From contig NZ_AUIF01000044.1 in NCBI RefSeq assembly GCF_000423565.1, positions 36,720-100,719 of the forward strand: a DNA stretch of 64,000 nt, in the 5' to 3' direction. The notes under the pieces are model-generated. The model did no database searches and was not told the origin of the DNA. It worked only from the letters and a program-made list of their open reading frames with translations. Source of the stretch: Runella zeae DSM 19591 (GTDB taxonomy: Bacteria > Bacteroidota > Bacteroidia > Cytophagales > Spirosomataceae). Positions 35,109 through 44,608 of this stretch are shown in pieces; position 1 is the stretch's first letter, and every line of letters starts with the position of its first letter. The translations under genes and the position numbers were made by a program.

Positions 35109-37595
35109 CTAAGACTCGGAAGATTTACGGCGATATTCCATAAATACGGCCCCTACCAACAGCAACACCCAAGCAATAGCCGCAATCCTATCAATTTGCT
35201 GACCTGTTTTGACGGTTGGAGGATCAAACTTAAACTCAATTTTGTGTTTTCCGGCAGGCACCACCATACCTCTCAAGATATAATTGGCCCGAAAATGAGG
35301 GGTTTCTTGACCATCAACATAGGCTTTCCAATCGATTCCGCCACGATAATAAATCTCCGAAAAAATAGCGACTTGTGGCGTTTTGGCATCTGACTCATAC
35401 GTAAGATGATTGGGCTTATAGTCGGTCAATCTGATTTTATTGGTTGAGTCGGCCTGTGGCTTCACATTTTGTAATTGTTCCCCAAATCTCTTATCTACAA
35501 AAGCCGTCTGAAGCGGGTCAAATTTTTCCAATGCGTTCAGTTCTTCGTCAGCATTATTTACAATCTTTACCTCTTTCACAAACCAAGCATTCCCCAACGC
35601 CTCAGGATTGCGCTGTACCATAGGCTGTCCGTCTTGACCGGGCACGATGAAATAACGCGTGTTCAACATGTTAAAAATAGCCATGTTGTTTTTGGTCATA
35701 TGGGCATCTACTACTTCACGATAGCGCCGAAGTGTAGCACCATGATAGCCACCGAGTGATTTGTGAAAATAAGAAATACGCGCATCTTGGAATGGACTCG
35801 TAGTGAGATCAATCACGCGATAATTAGGGTCTTTGTCTTGCAAAATCTGTTGATCCACTGCCGACGGCTGAAACAAATCGTCGTGACTATAGTATTTGGG
35901 CTGAAAGCTATCGGCATTGAGGTAATGCTTATTGACAGTCCACATATCTACCAAAGTCAACAAGGCGATTCCTCCTACTACCACTGCCCCGTTTTTGAGT
36001 TTGTTGGTAACATAAGCCCACAAAAGCCCCGCCCCCAACAAAATAAATATCAAAGTGCGAAAAGAATCACTACGCAACATGCCCACTCTGTCTGAAAGCA
36101 AGGCATTATAAATATCATTGGCAGCGACACTATTATTGCCAAACTGTTGGGTCAAATTATTGACTAATGCCGCATCGTTGGGAGAACGAAAGTCAAAAAC
36201 GCCCGGAACCAAGCTAAATAGCAATGCTACTCCGCCTGTAAGCCCCAAACTGATTAAAAACGGGCGCTGTAACACTTTCCACTCGGGTCGGTCTTCGATG
36301 ATTTTTTTGAGCCCTAGTCCTGCCACCACTACCATACAAAGCTGAACAAGCGACAATGCCATACTTACCGCCCGAAACTTGTTAAACATCGGGAAGTAAT
36401 CAAACAAGAAATAGTTGACTACACTGAAATTTTTACCCCAAGAAATAATCAAGAAAATAAGTGCACCCAACGCAAAAGGGTACTTGTATCGATTGTCGGC
36501 AATAAAAAGTCCTAACACAAACAAAAAACAAATAATCGCACCTGCATACACTCCGCCCCCTACAAAAGGCTGATCACCCCAATAAGAAGGCATAGTACGA
36601 GCCACTTGGAAAGCGGTTTCTGCCGGAATATTATAACGTTGCGTAAGTGCTTTATATACTTCCGATTTTTCATCTAATTCACCGTTGGAAGCTCCTCCCA
36701 CAAAGTTCGGAATCAAGAGAGTCAATGATTCTAGTTTTCCATTGCTCCACCCAAAAGCATAATCGCGGTCTAGTCCTCCACTCGATTTTTTCTCACCTCC
36801 TGCTCCTACTTTAGGACTAAGTTCAGATTTTCCACGGATGGTCTCCTTACTATATTCATAAGTAGACCACAACACCGACAGGTCGTTTGCTACTACTACT
36901 ACGGCCATTAATCCAATAAGCACACTTGCTTTTATAAAAGAAGCCGCTTGTTTTTGGCGAATTGCTCTTACCAATTCAAAAATTCCTAATACCCCAATAA
37001 GAAGCCCCGTATAATACGTAATCTGAGTGTGATTTGCCCATAGATTGAGGCCAAATCCCAAACTAAAAACCGCTGCTCCAAGCCACATTCGGCCTTTATA
37101 AGCCCATATCAAACCCGCCAACATAATCGGAACAAACCCCAGAGAATGGACTTTAGAAATATGCCCTGCTTCAATGATTTGAATATTGTAGGTAAAAAAA
37201 GCAAAGCCAATCGCTCCAAGTACACTGGTAAGCAAACCACACTCTAGCGCCATCAACAAAATATAAATACCAATAAGATAGAAGAAAATATACCCTCCTT
37301 GTCCAAATTTATTAACGAAAGTCCCGAGCGGAATCAAGGCTCCTTTTGAATGATGCCCCCAGATGAAATACGTAGGCATTCCTCCAAAAGTGCTATTGGT
37401 CCAGCCAGTCCATTCACCCGTTTGTTTATAAAACTCAGCCGCTTCATGGGAGGCCGCAGCGGCTTGTAATGGGTCATTCTGAATTAGCGTTTTTCCTTTC
37501 AAAACAGGGCTCATATACCCCCATGAAAGCACTGCAAAGCCCAAAACCACCAACAAATGCGGCAACAAAGCTTTGAGATTAAAGGATTTTTTCAT
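35109..37595 (-). CDS. YfhO-family multi-pass membrane protein
   Basis: 828-residue inner-membrane protein with about 12-14 hydrophobic segments in the first 560 residues and a C-terminal extracytoplasmic domain (about 560-790) ending in a last membrane helix and RRKSSES. GEWTGWTNSTFGGMPTYFI and SYWGDQPFVGGGVYAGAI are typical of YfhO proteins, which are thought to be GT-C-type glycosyltransferases acting on lipid-linked sugars (Bacillus YfhO glycosylates lipoteichoic acid). Another large membrane protein gene follows it upstream on the same strand. Substrate unknown. Confidence 0.85.
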   Translation of the reverse strand: MKKSFNLKALLPHLLVVLGFAVLSWGYMSPVLKGKTLIQNDPLQAAAASHEAAEFYKQTGEWTGWTNSTFGGMPTYFIWGHHSKGALIPLGTFVNKFGQGGYIFFYLIGIYILLMALECGLLTSVLGAIGFAFFTYNIQIIEAGHISKVHSLGFVPIMLAGLIWAYKGRMWLGAAVFSLGFGLNLWANHTQITYYTGLLIGVLGIFELVRAIRQKQAASFIKASVLIGLMAVVVVANDLSVLWSTYEYSKETIRGKSELSPKVGAGGEKKSSGGLDRDYAFGWSNGKLESLTLLIPNFVGGASNGELDEKSEVYKALTQRYNIPAETAFQVARTMPSYWGDQPFVGGGVYAGAIICFLFVLGLFIADNRYKYPFALGALIFLIISWGKNFSVVNYFLFDYFPMFNKFRAVSMALSLVQLCMVVVAGLGLKKIIEDRPEWKVLQRPFLISLGLTGGVALLFSLVPGVFDFRSPNDAALVNNLTQQFGNNSVAANDIYNALLSDRVGMLRSDSFRTLIFILLGAGLLWAYVTNKLKNGAVVVGGIALLTLVDMWTVNKHYLNADSFQPKYYSHDDLFQPSAVDQQILQDKDPNYRVIDLTTSPFQDARISYFHKSLGGYHGATLRRYREVVDAHMTKNNMAIFNMLNTRYFIVPGQDGQPMVQRNPEALGNAWFVKEVKIVNNADEELNALEKFDPLQTAFVDKRFGEQLQNVKPQADSTNKIRLTDYKPNHLTYESDAKTPQVAIFSEIYYRGGIDWKAYVDGQETPHFRANYILRGMVVPAGKHKIEFKFDPPTVKTGQQIDRIAAIAWVLLLVGAVFMEYRRKSSES

Positions 37596-37706
37596 TGGTA
37601 TTTACAGATTAGGTGATGCTCAACTGCGGTCTAAAAACCGCCGTCATAAAAATTGTTTTGTTAAGAGTCTTTATGTTTAATATTTTCACAATAACGGCAA
37701 AAATAA

Positions 37707-39383
37707 TCATTTAGGGGGTAAAATTACACGCTGTCCGTTGCTTCCCACAGCTACTAAATACCAGCGGTTGGGCGAGTGTAACGATACACCCGAAGGCAAA
37801 ACTCCTAAAAATCCCGTATCTTGGTATTGTACATGGTGATGTTTTTCAAATAAATCGTACCGTTTTTGGAATAAAGTCGAATAAGCCACTTTATTACCAC
37901 TCACCACCCACACTTCCTTGAGTACTACGCCGGGTTGATTAAATTTCACCCACCCTCGTAAAGCGATTTGATTATCAACGTTTTTGAGCCAATCTATATC
38001 ATATTCTACAAGCTTATTTTGCAAAATCGTATCGGCCCTCACTTTCATGCCCTTTTCAATTTTGGCTAAACTTTCTTGTTCAGACAATAAGTTTGGTAAG
38101 GCTGGAGGCAAAAAAAGTCCTTCTTTTACCGACTTTATCAGCATGTCATTGGCATCTTTTAAGCGATAACTACCCGCTATCGGCAACCCATGCTGATAGA
38201 GCCAATTGTCGGCCACTCTCAGTTCTTTATTGTTTTCGATACGGGGCAAATACACTACTACAGATACTGCATAAAGACCCGCCGTACCAATAATACCTAG
38301 ACCAATCACCCACTTTTTGAGCGGAGTGGCTACCCAATCTACCACTGTCAGAAACGAGAGTGCCAAAAACAAAGAGGAATTCATCCGATACCTCGATGGA
38401 TAAGCTCCTTCTATGCCTCTTCCGTACCTATTGAGTGCTACTACCACCGCTGTAAGCACTAAAAATGCCAGAATAGCGTATAAATAAGTTTTTTTCAAAA
38501 AATATTTTTGGTAAGTCAAAAACAAAAACCATAAAATCCCAGTACCTCCTACTAGGGGAGCTACAAAAGGAATAGCTGGATGGTAAAAATTAGAACCCAA
38601 GAAGCTAGCCCAAAATAGAGCTAATTGTCCCCAATGAGCGTGCGCTATGGTATACCCAATCGAAGGATAATTGGGCGGCTGATGATACCCATAAAAATAT
38701 CCTATCACCGCCAAAATCATGAAAATACTCCCAAAAATAATTTCCCTAAAACGCCTCTGAACCGCCCAAACCGCCAACACAATGGGTATCAGGAAAAGAC
38801 CACTTCCTATCGTTCCTAGGGCCATGAGGGTGCTAAAGACAGTACCTAGCCAAGCCCACTTTCCGGGCCTAACAGCCCCATAAATCGCCAACGCTACCCA
38901 AGCATGAATACCAAAGTTAGCCAACGACGCCATACTCCAAAACGTATTGTCCCAAGATTGAAACTGAAATACCAGCAAAACCACCGGAATCAGTACCCAA
39001 TACTTTAGATTGTTTTGAAAAAAATCGATACTCTTAAAAAGTAGAAACAACCAGACAAGCAAACTGACATTTCCGACCCATATCAAATCAGTAAAGTGAA
39101 CACTACCCCGTAGATAGTAGTCAAAAAGAGAGATAAGTCGAATATAAAGAATGCGATGTTCGTTATGTTGTTCAAATAAGACCGATATTTTTTCGGAGAC
39201 ATCAGTAGACGACAACCATTTTTCTACTACTTCTAGCACCGCGATATAATCATCATAAAAAGGGAAATTATAACTATATATCGCCAAAATAAGGGCGTAA
39301 AAAACAACTACCAACAAACTGATAGTCAGAGCAATAACATTCCAAAACCTCTCACCTACTGGTAAGTTTACAGCAATTTTCAT
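37707..39383 (-). CDS. Large membrane protein, GT-C-like, function unknown
   Basis: 558 residues with roughly 10-11 hydrophobic segments, then a soluble C-terminal part (about 390-558). Near the N-terminus FPFYDDYIAVLE and LFEQHNEHRILYIRL supply acidic residues in the first loop, the arrangement usual for GT-C glycosyltransferases. I do not recognise a named family. It lies 111 bp upstream of the yfhO-like gene on the same strand, so the pair may act on the same envelope glycolipid. A GT-C assignment is inferred from topology and loop acids only. Confidence 0.6.
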   Translation of the reverse strand: MKIAVNLPVGERFWNVIALTISLLVVVFYALILAIYSYNFPFYDDYIAVLEVVEKWLSSTDVSEKISVLFEQHNEHRILYIRLISLFDYYLRGSVHFTDLIWVGNVSLLVWLFLLFKSIDFFQNNLKYWVLIPVVLLVFQFQSWDNTFWSMASLANFGIHAWVALAIYGAVRPGKWAWLGTVFSTLMALGTIGSGLFLIPIVLAVWAVQRRFREIIFGSIFMILAVIGYFYGYHQPPNYPSIGYTIAHAHWGQLALFWASFLGSNFYHPAIPFVAPLVGGTGILWFLFLTYQKYFLKKTYLYAILAFLVLTAVVVALNRYGRGIEGAYPSRYRMNSSLFLALSFLTVVDWVATPLKKWVIGLGIIGTAGLYAVSVVVYLPRIENNKELRVADNWLYQHGLPIAGSYRLKDANDMLIKSVKEGLFLPPALPNLLSEQESLAKIEKGMKVRADTILQNKLVEYDIDWLKNVDNQIALRGWVKFNQPGVVLKEVWVVSGNKVAYSTLFQKRYDLFEKHHHVQYQDTGFLGVLPSGVSLHSPNRWYLVAVGSNGQRVILPPK

Positions 39384-39495
39384 ATTGCAAATATAGGAAG
39401 CAAATCACCTATCCTATTATGCTAATGTTATTTTAAAGTATGGTTATTTTTTTAAGAAAATTTTAAAATATTCGGTATTTCATCGAAATAGAAAA

Positions 39496-39503
39496 TAAAT
39501 TTG
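39496..39503 (+). promoter_or_regulatory. Candidate -7 promoter box for pfkA
   Basis: TAAATTTG matches the Bacteroidota -7 consensus TAnnTTTG exactly, 73 bp before the pfkA ATG. No good TTTG box was found at the expected -33 spacing, so this stays tentative. Confidence 0.4.
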
Positions 39504-39576
39504 TGTGTTTGAAGTAGAAATCAGTAGTTTCTCTACTGTACCCTATGAAAATAAAAACCACCTTAATACCTAACTT

Positions 39577-40554
39577 ATGATCAACAAAATTGCGGTTTTT
39601 ACCTCTGGCGGTGACGCTCCCGGTATGAACGCTTGCATCCGCGCCGTAGTTCGTACTTCTATGTACTATGGCATCGAAGTCTTTGGCATTCGCCGTGGTT
39701 ATAATGGCATGATTGCTGGTGACATCTATCAGATGACGTCTCATTCGGTCAGTAATATAATTCAACGTGGTGGTACCATTCTCAAGTCGGCCCGTAGCAA
39801 AGAATTTATGACCAAAGAAGGCAGACAAAAAGCATTCGAACAACTTCAAAAATTTGGAATCCAAGGTTTAGTAGCTATTGGCGGAAACGGAACATTTACG
39901 GGCGCTACTACCTTCTATGATGAATTTGGAATTCCAACTGTAGGTGCTCCGGGCACTATCGACAACGACCTTTACGGAACAGACTATACAATCGGCTACG
40001 ATACCGCTGTAAATACAGCCCTCGAAGCTATCGACAAAATCAGAGACACCGCCGACTCCCACGACCGTGTGTTTTTTATTGAAGTAATGGGCCGTGACTC
40101 AGGCTATATCGCCATCCAATGCGGTATAGCGGGGGGCGCCGAAATCGTAATGGTTCCTGAGGTTTTGACACCTATCTCCGAAGTAGTCGAAACCCTCAAA
40201 CAAGGCTGGAATCGCTCCAAATCGTCGTCTATCATCGTGGTAGCCGAAGGTGACGAAGAAGGAAACGCCGCCGAAGTAGCCGATAAAATCAAGGCTCGTT
40301 TGGAAGTAGATATGGACATCAGGGTAACTACCCTTGGCCACATTCAGCGCGGAGGAATCCCTACCGCCTACGACCGTATCTTGGCTAGCCGTCTAGGTTT
40401 AGGCGCCGTAGAAGGTCTGATGAATGGTGAGAAAAACGTAATGGTGGGGCTTATCAACAACGAAATCACTTATACTCCTTTCAGAGATACGATTCGATTG
40501 CCAAAACCCATCAACGAAGATATGCTACGCATGGTAAAAATATTGAGTACCTAG
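39577..40554 (+). CDS. pfkA: 6-phosphofructokinase
   Basis: 325-residue glycolytic enzyme that phosphorylates fructose 6-phosphate, ATP-type by length. Family motifs: TSGGDAPGMNACIRAVVR at the N-terminus, IIQRGGTILKSARS, APGTIDNDLYGTDYTIGYDTA (catalytic Asp), EVMGRDSGYIA and LGHIQRGGIPTAYDR. The loop IGGNGTFTG has Asn104 where E. coli PfkA has the Mg-binding Asp103 (GGDGS). The enzyme otherwise looks complete. Followed at once by a hairpin shared with the convergent YdcF gene. Confidence 0.95.
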   Translation: MINKIAVFTSGGDAPGMNACIRAVVRTSMYYGIEVFGIRRGYNGMIAGDIYQMTSHSVSNIIQRGGTILKSARSKEFMTKEGRQKAFEQLQKFGIQGLVAIGGNGTFTGATTFYDEFGIPTVGAPGTIDNDLYGTDYTIGYDTAVNTALEAIDKIRDTADSHDRVFFIEVMGRDSGYIAIQCGIAGGAEIVMVPEVLTPISEVVETLKQGWNRSKSSSIIVVAEGDEEGNAAEVADKIKARLEVDMDIRVTTLGHIQRGGIPTAYDRILASRLGLGAVEGLMNGEKNVMVGLINNEITYTPFRDTIRLPKPINEDMLRMVKILST

Positions 40555-40565
40555 TATGTTGTTGG

Positions 40566-40599
40566 AATACTTTCTAAGTCAGTCGACTTAGAAAGTATT
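40566..40599. terminator. Bidirectional terminator between pfkA and the YdcF gene
   Basis: 15-bp perfect inverted repeat AATACTTTCTAAGTC and complement with a 4-nt loop (AGTC), starting 12 bp after the pfkA stop and reaching the stop codon of the convergent gene. Confidence 0.85.
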
Positions 40600-41362
40600 A
40601 AATATACCCTACTACTCGGTATACCGCGTACCCTATCATTTCGTGCCAAACCAACGTAAACATCGCGAGAGATCTTTCGGAAGGAAAAAGCTGGTCAAAC
40701 CACAGTTCAGATTTGGTTTGTAAGTAGTGAGCCGGAAAGGGAATCACGTCCAATCCTGCTTTTTCAAAACATCCAATGGCACGCCGCATATGAAATGCCG
40801 ATGTGATGATGACGCATTGCTTTAGCCCAAACTGCTGTTGTAGAATTTGAGCTGAAAAAGTCGCATTTTCGCGGGTATTTTTAGACCTTCCTTCCTGAAT
40901 AATATCACTTTCGGGTACGCCAGCAGAAACAAGCAAGTGACGGATTCCGTCGTTTTCGGACGAATGCAACTGACCCGTAATAAGCGAAGTTTCGCCACCA
41001 CTGATAATAATCTTTTTTATCTTGCCTGATTTATAAAGATTCAATGCTTGAATACCTCGGTCTCCACTCTCTCCAAGCCATAAATTGTGCGATAAGGTAT
41101 CATACTTTTTGACCGTTCCGCCCAAAAGTATCACCCCCACTTCATAGGTTTTTGCTGGTAAAATAGGCGTAGGCTCCCAACGTTTTAAAAGACCATTTAC
41201 CAATACATCATTGCTCATCAAGTAAAGCCCTATCAAAGCACCTATGATTATCTTACGACTTCGGGCACGGTTTTTGGTAATAAGCGCATAGATTACTGCC
41301 ACAAATACCATAGTCAAGGGCATCATCAATACGTCAAAGGTCTTAGATAATATAAAAAACAT
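40598..41362 (-). CDS. YdcF/DUF218 family protein
   Basis: 254 residues. Two N-terminal membrane helices (about 1-50), then the DUF218 domain (about 70-235): VILLGGTVKKYD, LYKSGKIKKIIISGG, EGRSKNTRENATFSAQIL and QCVIITSAFHMRRAIGCFEKAG are the conserved blocks of the YdcF/SanA/ElyC group of envelope-associated proteins. ElyC-type members affect peptidoglycan or lipid carrier use, but the reaction is unsettled. Start at 41362 (MFFILSKTFD) is preferred to the longer ORF at 41398. Divergent from the TlpA pair. Confidence 0.85.
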   Translation of the reverse strand: MFFILSKTFDVLMMPLTMVFVAVIYALITKNRARSRKIIIGALIGLYLMSNDVLVNGLLKRWEPTPILPAKTYEVGVILLGGTVKKYDTLSHNLWLGESGDRGIQALNLYKSGKIKKIIISGGETSLITGQLHSSENDGIRHLLVSAGVPESDIIQEGRSKNTRENATFSAQILQQQFGLKQCVIITSAFHMRRAIGCFEKAGLDVIPFPAHYLQTKSELWFDQLFPSERSLAMFTLVWHEMIGYAVYRVVGYI

Positions 41363-41482
41363 AGAAAGTGTTTGATAACTAAAGTTGATTAAGGTCAATC
41401 GGAACGCTAAAAACGTAAAATTTTCGTTTAAATGACTAAAAATAAATCTTCTAATTTTGGGTTGAGTAAAACTAAATACACG

Positions 41483-42916
41483 ATGAAATTAAAACTTCTT
41501 CTTTTCTTCTTCATTGTAGCTATCTATACTGATGCAGTTGCACAAGCAGGCTATCGCATCGAAGGACAAATCAAAGGGCTTAGTGGTGGCAATTGTTTCC
41601 TTGCCAACTATTATGCTACCCAAATTTATGCTAAAGATACCGCCCAAGCCGACGCCAACGGGCGATTTGTATTTGAAGGGAGCAAACCTCTATCGCAGGG
41701 GATTTATGAAATTGTATTACCAGACCGTAAAACCTTACTGCGGGTCTTAATTACGGAAGACCAAGACTTTAGCTTTTCTGCTGATACTACCGATATCATC
41801 GGCAAAACCAAAGTAACAGGTAGCCGCGACAATGAAATTTTCTACGAATTTCAGCAGTTTATGAAAAAAACGGAAGATGAATATCAGCAACTAAAAGCGC
41901 AAAAAATCCCCGAAACAAACCAGCGTTTTAAGGACCTTCAAGACAAACGCAAAACTTTTTATGACAATTTCATGAAGCAAAATGATGGTACGTTTACCGT
42001 CAAGCTCTTCAAAGCATCTGCCGACCCCGAAATCCCCCCAGCCCCTAAGCAAGCCAACGGCAAAATCGACTCAGCATGGGTATTTAATTATTATAAAAGC
42101 CATTTTTGGGACAATTTTGATTTTTCGGACGCCCGCATGTTGATGACGCCTTTTTTGCACCAAAAGCTTGATAGATACATCAAAGACCTCACCGTACAAG
42201 TCGAAGACTCTTTGGTCAAAGAAGCTGATTTTGTGGTGTCAAAAGCCATCAATGGCAAACAAAAAGACATCATCGCGTATACGATTTGGTTTATCACAAA
42301 TCAGTACGAAACCCCAAAAACCGTAGGTACCGACGGGGTGTTTGTACACATGGCTGAGAAATATTACCTCACGGGTATCATGCCTGTCTCTGATAGCTCT
42401 ACGCTCCAAAACGTCAAAGAGCGAGTCAAAGTACTTAAACCTCTTTTGGTTAATAAAATCATCCCTGACTTGGGCGTAATGAGCTACCGAGCCCCTGACC
42501 GCCTTGATTACATTCATGGCTCCAAAGCCGAATACGAAGTTGTGTTTTTTTATTCTCCTACCTGTGGCCACTGTCGCGAATCAGCCCCCAAACTCAAGGC
42601 ATTTCATGATAAATTTAAACCTCAAGGAGTCGAAGTTATGACTATTGCTATTGAGGGCAGCGAAGAAGAATGGCGGAAGTTTATCAAAGAATTTAAGCTC
42701 GAAAATCTTGTCAATACTTATGGTATGGTAGCTTCGCGCCAGGTAGTATATCGCAATGATTACGATGTATTTTCCACTCCCACGGTGTATGTACTCGATA
42801 AAAACAAAAAAATCATTGCCCGTAGACTTGGCGTTGAAGATTTGGAACCATTTTTGAATGTCTATAAGAAACGATTAGCTATAGAACGCAAACCCTCAAC
42901 CGCTAGTCGTCAATAA
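41483..42916 (+). CDS. TlpA-like thioredoxin protein with DUF4369/DUF5106 N-terminus (copy 1)
   Basis: 477 residues. Signal peptide (KLKLLLFFFIVAIYTDAVAQ), DUF4369-like N-terminal beta domain (about 20-125), helical DUF5106-like middle (about 125-340), and a C-terminal thioredoxin fold with C361-GH-C364 (YSPTCGHCRESAPKL). Periplasmic thiol-disulfide exchange is expected. An upstream in-frame Met at 41432 is rejected because the signal peptide begins at 41483. It is paralogous to the next gene, with the shared segment KDTAQADANG and DKNKKIIARR near the ends. Copy 1 has diverged in the strand before CGHC, where copy 2 keeps the usual ISLNDLKNKYVILFFY. Confidence 0.87.
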   Translation: MKLKLLLFFFIVAIYTDAVAQAGYRIEGQIKGLSGGNCFLANYYATQIYAKDTAQADANGRFVFEGSKPLSQGIYEIVLPDRKTLLRVLITEDQDFSFSADTTDIIGKTKVTGSRDNEIFYEFQQFMKKTEDEYQQLKAQKIPETNQRFKDLQDKRKTFYDNFMKQNDGTFTVKLFKASADPEIPPAPKQANGKIDSAWVFNYYKSHFWDNFDFSDARMLMTPFLHQKLDRYIKDLTVQVEDSLVKEADFVVSKAINGKQKDIIAYTIWFITNQYETPKTVGTDGVFVHMAEKYYLTGIMPVSDSSTLQNVKERVKVLKPLLVNKIIPDLGVMSYRAPDRLDYIHGSKAEYEVVFFYSPTCGHCRESAPKLKAFHDKFKPQGVEVMTIAIEGSEEEWRKFIKEFKLENLVNTYGMVASRQVVYRNDYDVFSTPTVYVLDKNKKIIARRLGVEDLEPFLNVYKKRLAIERKPSTASRQ

Positions 42917-42926
42917 CATTCTTACG

Positions 42927-42962
42927 AGGTTTGTCTCTCAAATTTGAGGGAGAGACAAACCT
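42927..42962 (+). terminator. Hairpin between the two TlpA-like genes
   Basis: 13-bp perfect inverted repeat AGGTTTGTCTCTC / GAGAGACAAACCT with a 10-nt loop, in the 70-bp gap between the paralogues. It lacks a T-tract, so partial termination or mRNA stabilisation is likelier than a full stop. Confidence 0.5.
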
Positions 42963-42986
42963 TGAGAACTTTCTCTAGGCTACATC

Positions 42987-44396
42987 ATGAACAAACTTTA
43001 TTCTTTGCTATTGGCTTTTTGGGTAAGCTTTACTGCTTTGGGGCAAACGGGTTATCATATCAAAGGAAATGTCAAAGGCGTCAAGCCAGAAGCGTTTACT
43101 TTGGCACATTATTTTGGTGCAAGTCAATACATCACTAAAGATACTGCCCAAGCCGACGCCAACGGCAACTTGGTCTTTGAAGGGGCTAAAGCACTCCCAG
43201 GAGGACTTTATATGATTTTGTCGCCTTCCAAAAAACGGGTAATGGACCTCATCATTGGTGCAGAGCAACACTTCAGTTTTAGTACCGATACGGCCAATAT
43301 CGTCGGGCATATGCAAGTAAAAGGCTCACCCGACAGCGAATTATATTATAAATATCAACAGCACGTATCAGGATACACTTCTGAAATCAACCTCCTACAG
43401 AGACAGTTACAATTCAGGCAAGATCTCATGACGACGACCAAAATCAACAACCTTCGGCGTCAATTGATGGAGTATTACAAACAATTTGCTCAAGAAAATA
43501 GCAACAGTCTTACGGGAAAAATAATGCGAGCAGGCGCCGAAGTAGAATTACCTACTCCTCCCAAGCGCCCCGACGGCAAACCCGATTCGGCCTGGTTGTT
43601 TCATTATTATAAAGCTCATTTTTGGGATAATTTTGATTTTTCGGACGAGCGGTTAGTCCGTACCCCTATCCTTCAGCGCAAAATCGACCGCTACATGCAA
43701 GAGCTGACTTTACAACAAACCGATTCGCTGATTCAGTCGGCCGATTTTATCATCGAAAAAGCACTGAAAGCTGGTAACAAAGAAATGCAGGCTTATTGTA
43801 TTTGGTACCTGACCAATCAGGCCGAAAACCCCACTATCATTGGCGGAGATGCGGTTTTTGTTCATTTAGCCGACAAATATTACTTGGGGGGACTCATGCC
43901 TATCACCGATCCCACTACCGTCGAAAACATCCGAGAGAAGGTAAATACGATAAAGCCTGTGTTAGTAGGCAAAACAATGCCCGCTCTTTCCCTTACCGAT
44001 ACCGCTGGCAAAGCTATTTCACTCAATGATTTAAAAAACAAATACGTCATTTTGTTTTTTTATGACCCTGATTGCGGTCACTGCCGACAATCTACTCCAG
44101 CTCTAAAGGCTTTGCAGGAAAAATATAAAACTACCTTAGATTTACAAGTCTTCGCGGCATCGGTAGCACGCGCGCCTGAACAATGGAAAAAATACATCCG
44201 TGATTTTGGGGTACAAAATTGGGTACACGGCTATGACTATAGCTTCCGAATCAACTTCCGCAAAGATTATGATGTCAACAATACCCCGATGATTTATGTA
44301 TTGGACAAAAACAAAAAAATTATCGCCCGACGTATTCCCGTGGAGCAGCTAGAGGGTTTCTTGGATTATTATGAACAGATCCTTTCTGCCAAATAA
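42987..44396 (+). CDS. TlpA-like thioredoxin protein with DUF4369/DUF5106 N-terminus (copy 2)
   Basis: 469 residues, same architecture as its upstream neighbour: signal peptide (ending near LGQTG), DUF4369-like region, helical middle with SAWLFHYYKAHFWDNFDFSD, and a thioredoxin domain with C363-GH-C366 (YDPDCGHCRQSTPAL) preceded by the classical ISLNDLKNKYVILFFY strand. Ends in MIYVLDKNKKIIARR. The middle region matches copy 1 closely (HFWDNFDFSD in both). A tandem duplication is the simplest origin. Expected to act as a periplasmic thiol reductant, perhaps for cytochrome maturation or secreted enzymes. Confidence 0.87.
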   Translation: MNKLYSLLLAFWVSFTALGQTGYHIKGNVKGVKPEAFTLAHYFGASQYITKDTAQADANGNLVFEGAKALPGGLYMILSPSKKRVMDLIIGAEQHFSFSTDTANIVGHMQVKGSPDSELYYKYQQHVSGYTSEINLLQRQLQFRQDLMTTTKINNLRRQLMEYYKQFAQENSNSLTGKIMRAGAEVELPTPPKRPDGKPDSAWLFHYYKAHFWDNFDFSDERLVRTPILQRKIDRYMQELTLQQTDSLIQSADFIIEKALKAGNKEMQAYCIWYLTNQAENPTIIGGDAVFVHLADKYYLGGLMPITDPTTVENIREKVNTIKPVLVGKTMPALSLTDTAGKAISLNDLKNKYVILFFYDPDCGHCRQSTPALKALQEKYKTTLDLQVFAASVARAPEQWKKYIRDFGVQNWVHGYDYSFRINFRKDYDVNNTPMIYVLDKNKKIIARRIPVEQLEGFLDYYEQILSAK

Positions 44397-44516
44397 CAAT
44401 ATTAAATCCTAAAACATTGTCATTGGGAGTGTTAGAGAGCCGAAACAGGCTGCATCTATGAAGTGTCAAAGGTTTGTGGTCAAATAGATGATCCTAAAAA
44501 CCTCATCTTATAACAA

Positions 44517-44576
44517 AAAGACCTTCTGTTTATGTCTGAGAGTCTGTACCTACTCAAATGTAAACAGAAGGTCTTT
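44517..44576. terminator. Convergent terminator, second copy of a repeated hairpin
   Basis: 16-bp perfect inverted repeat AAAGACCTTCTGTTTA and complement with a 28-nt loop, between the TlpA gene and the convergent lipoprotein gene. The core ACCTTCTGTTT and the downstream tail (44580-44610) recur at 24915-24991, with 25 of 31 tail bases identical. Confidence 0.75.
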
Positions 44577-44608
44577 CAAGAATCATCTAAGTTCAGGATG
44601 ACTCGTGT

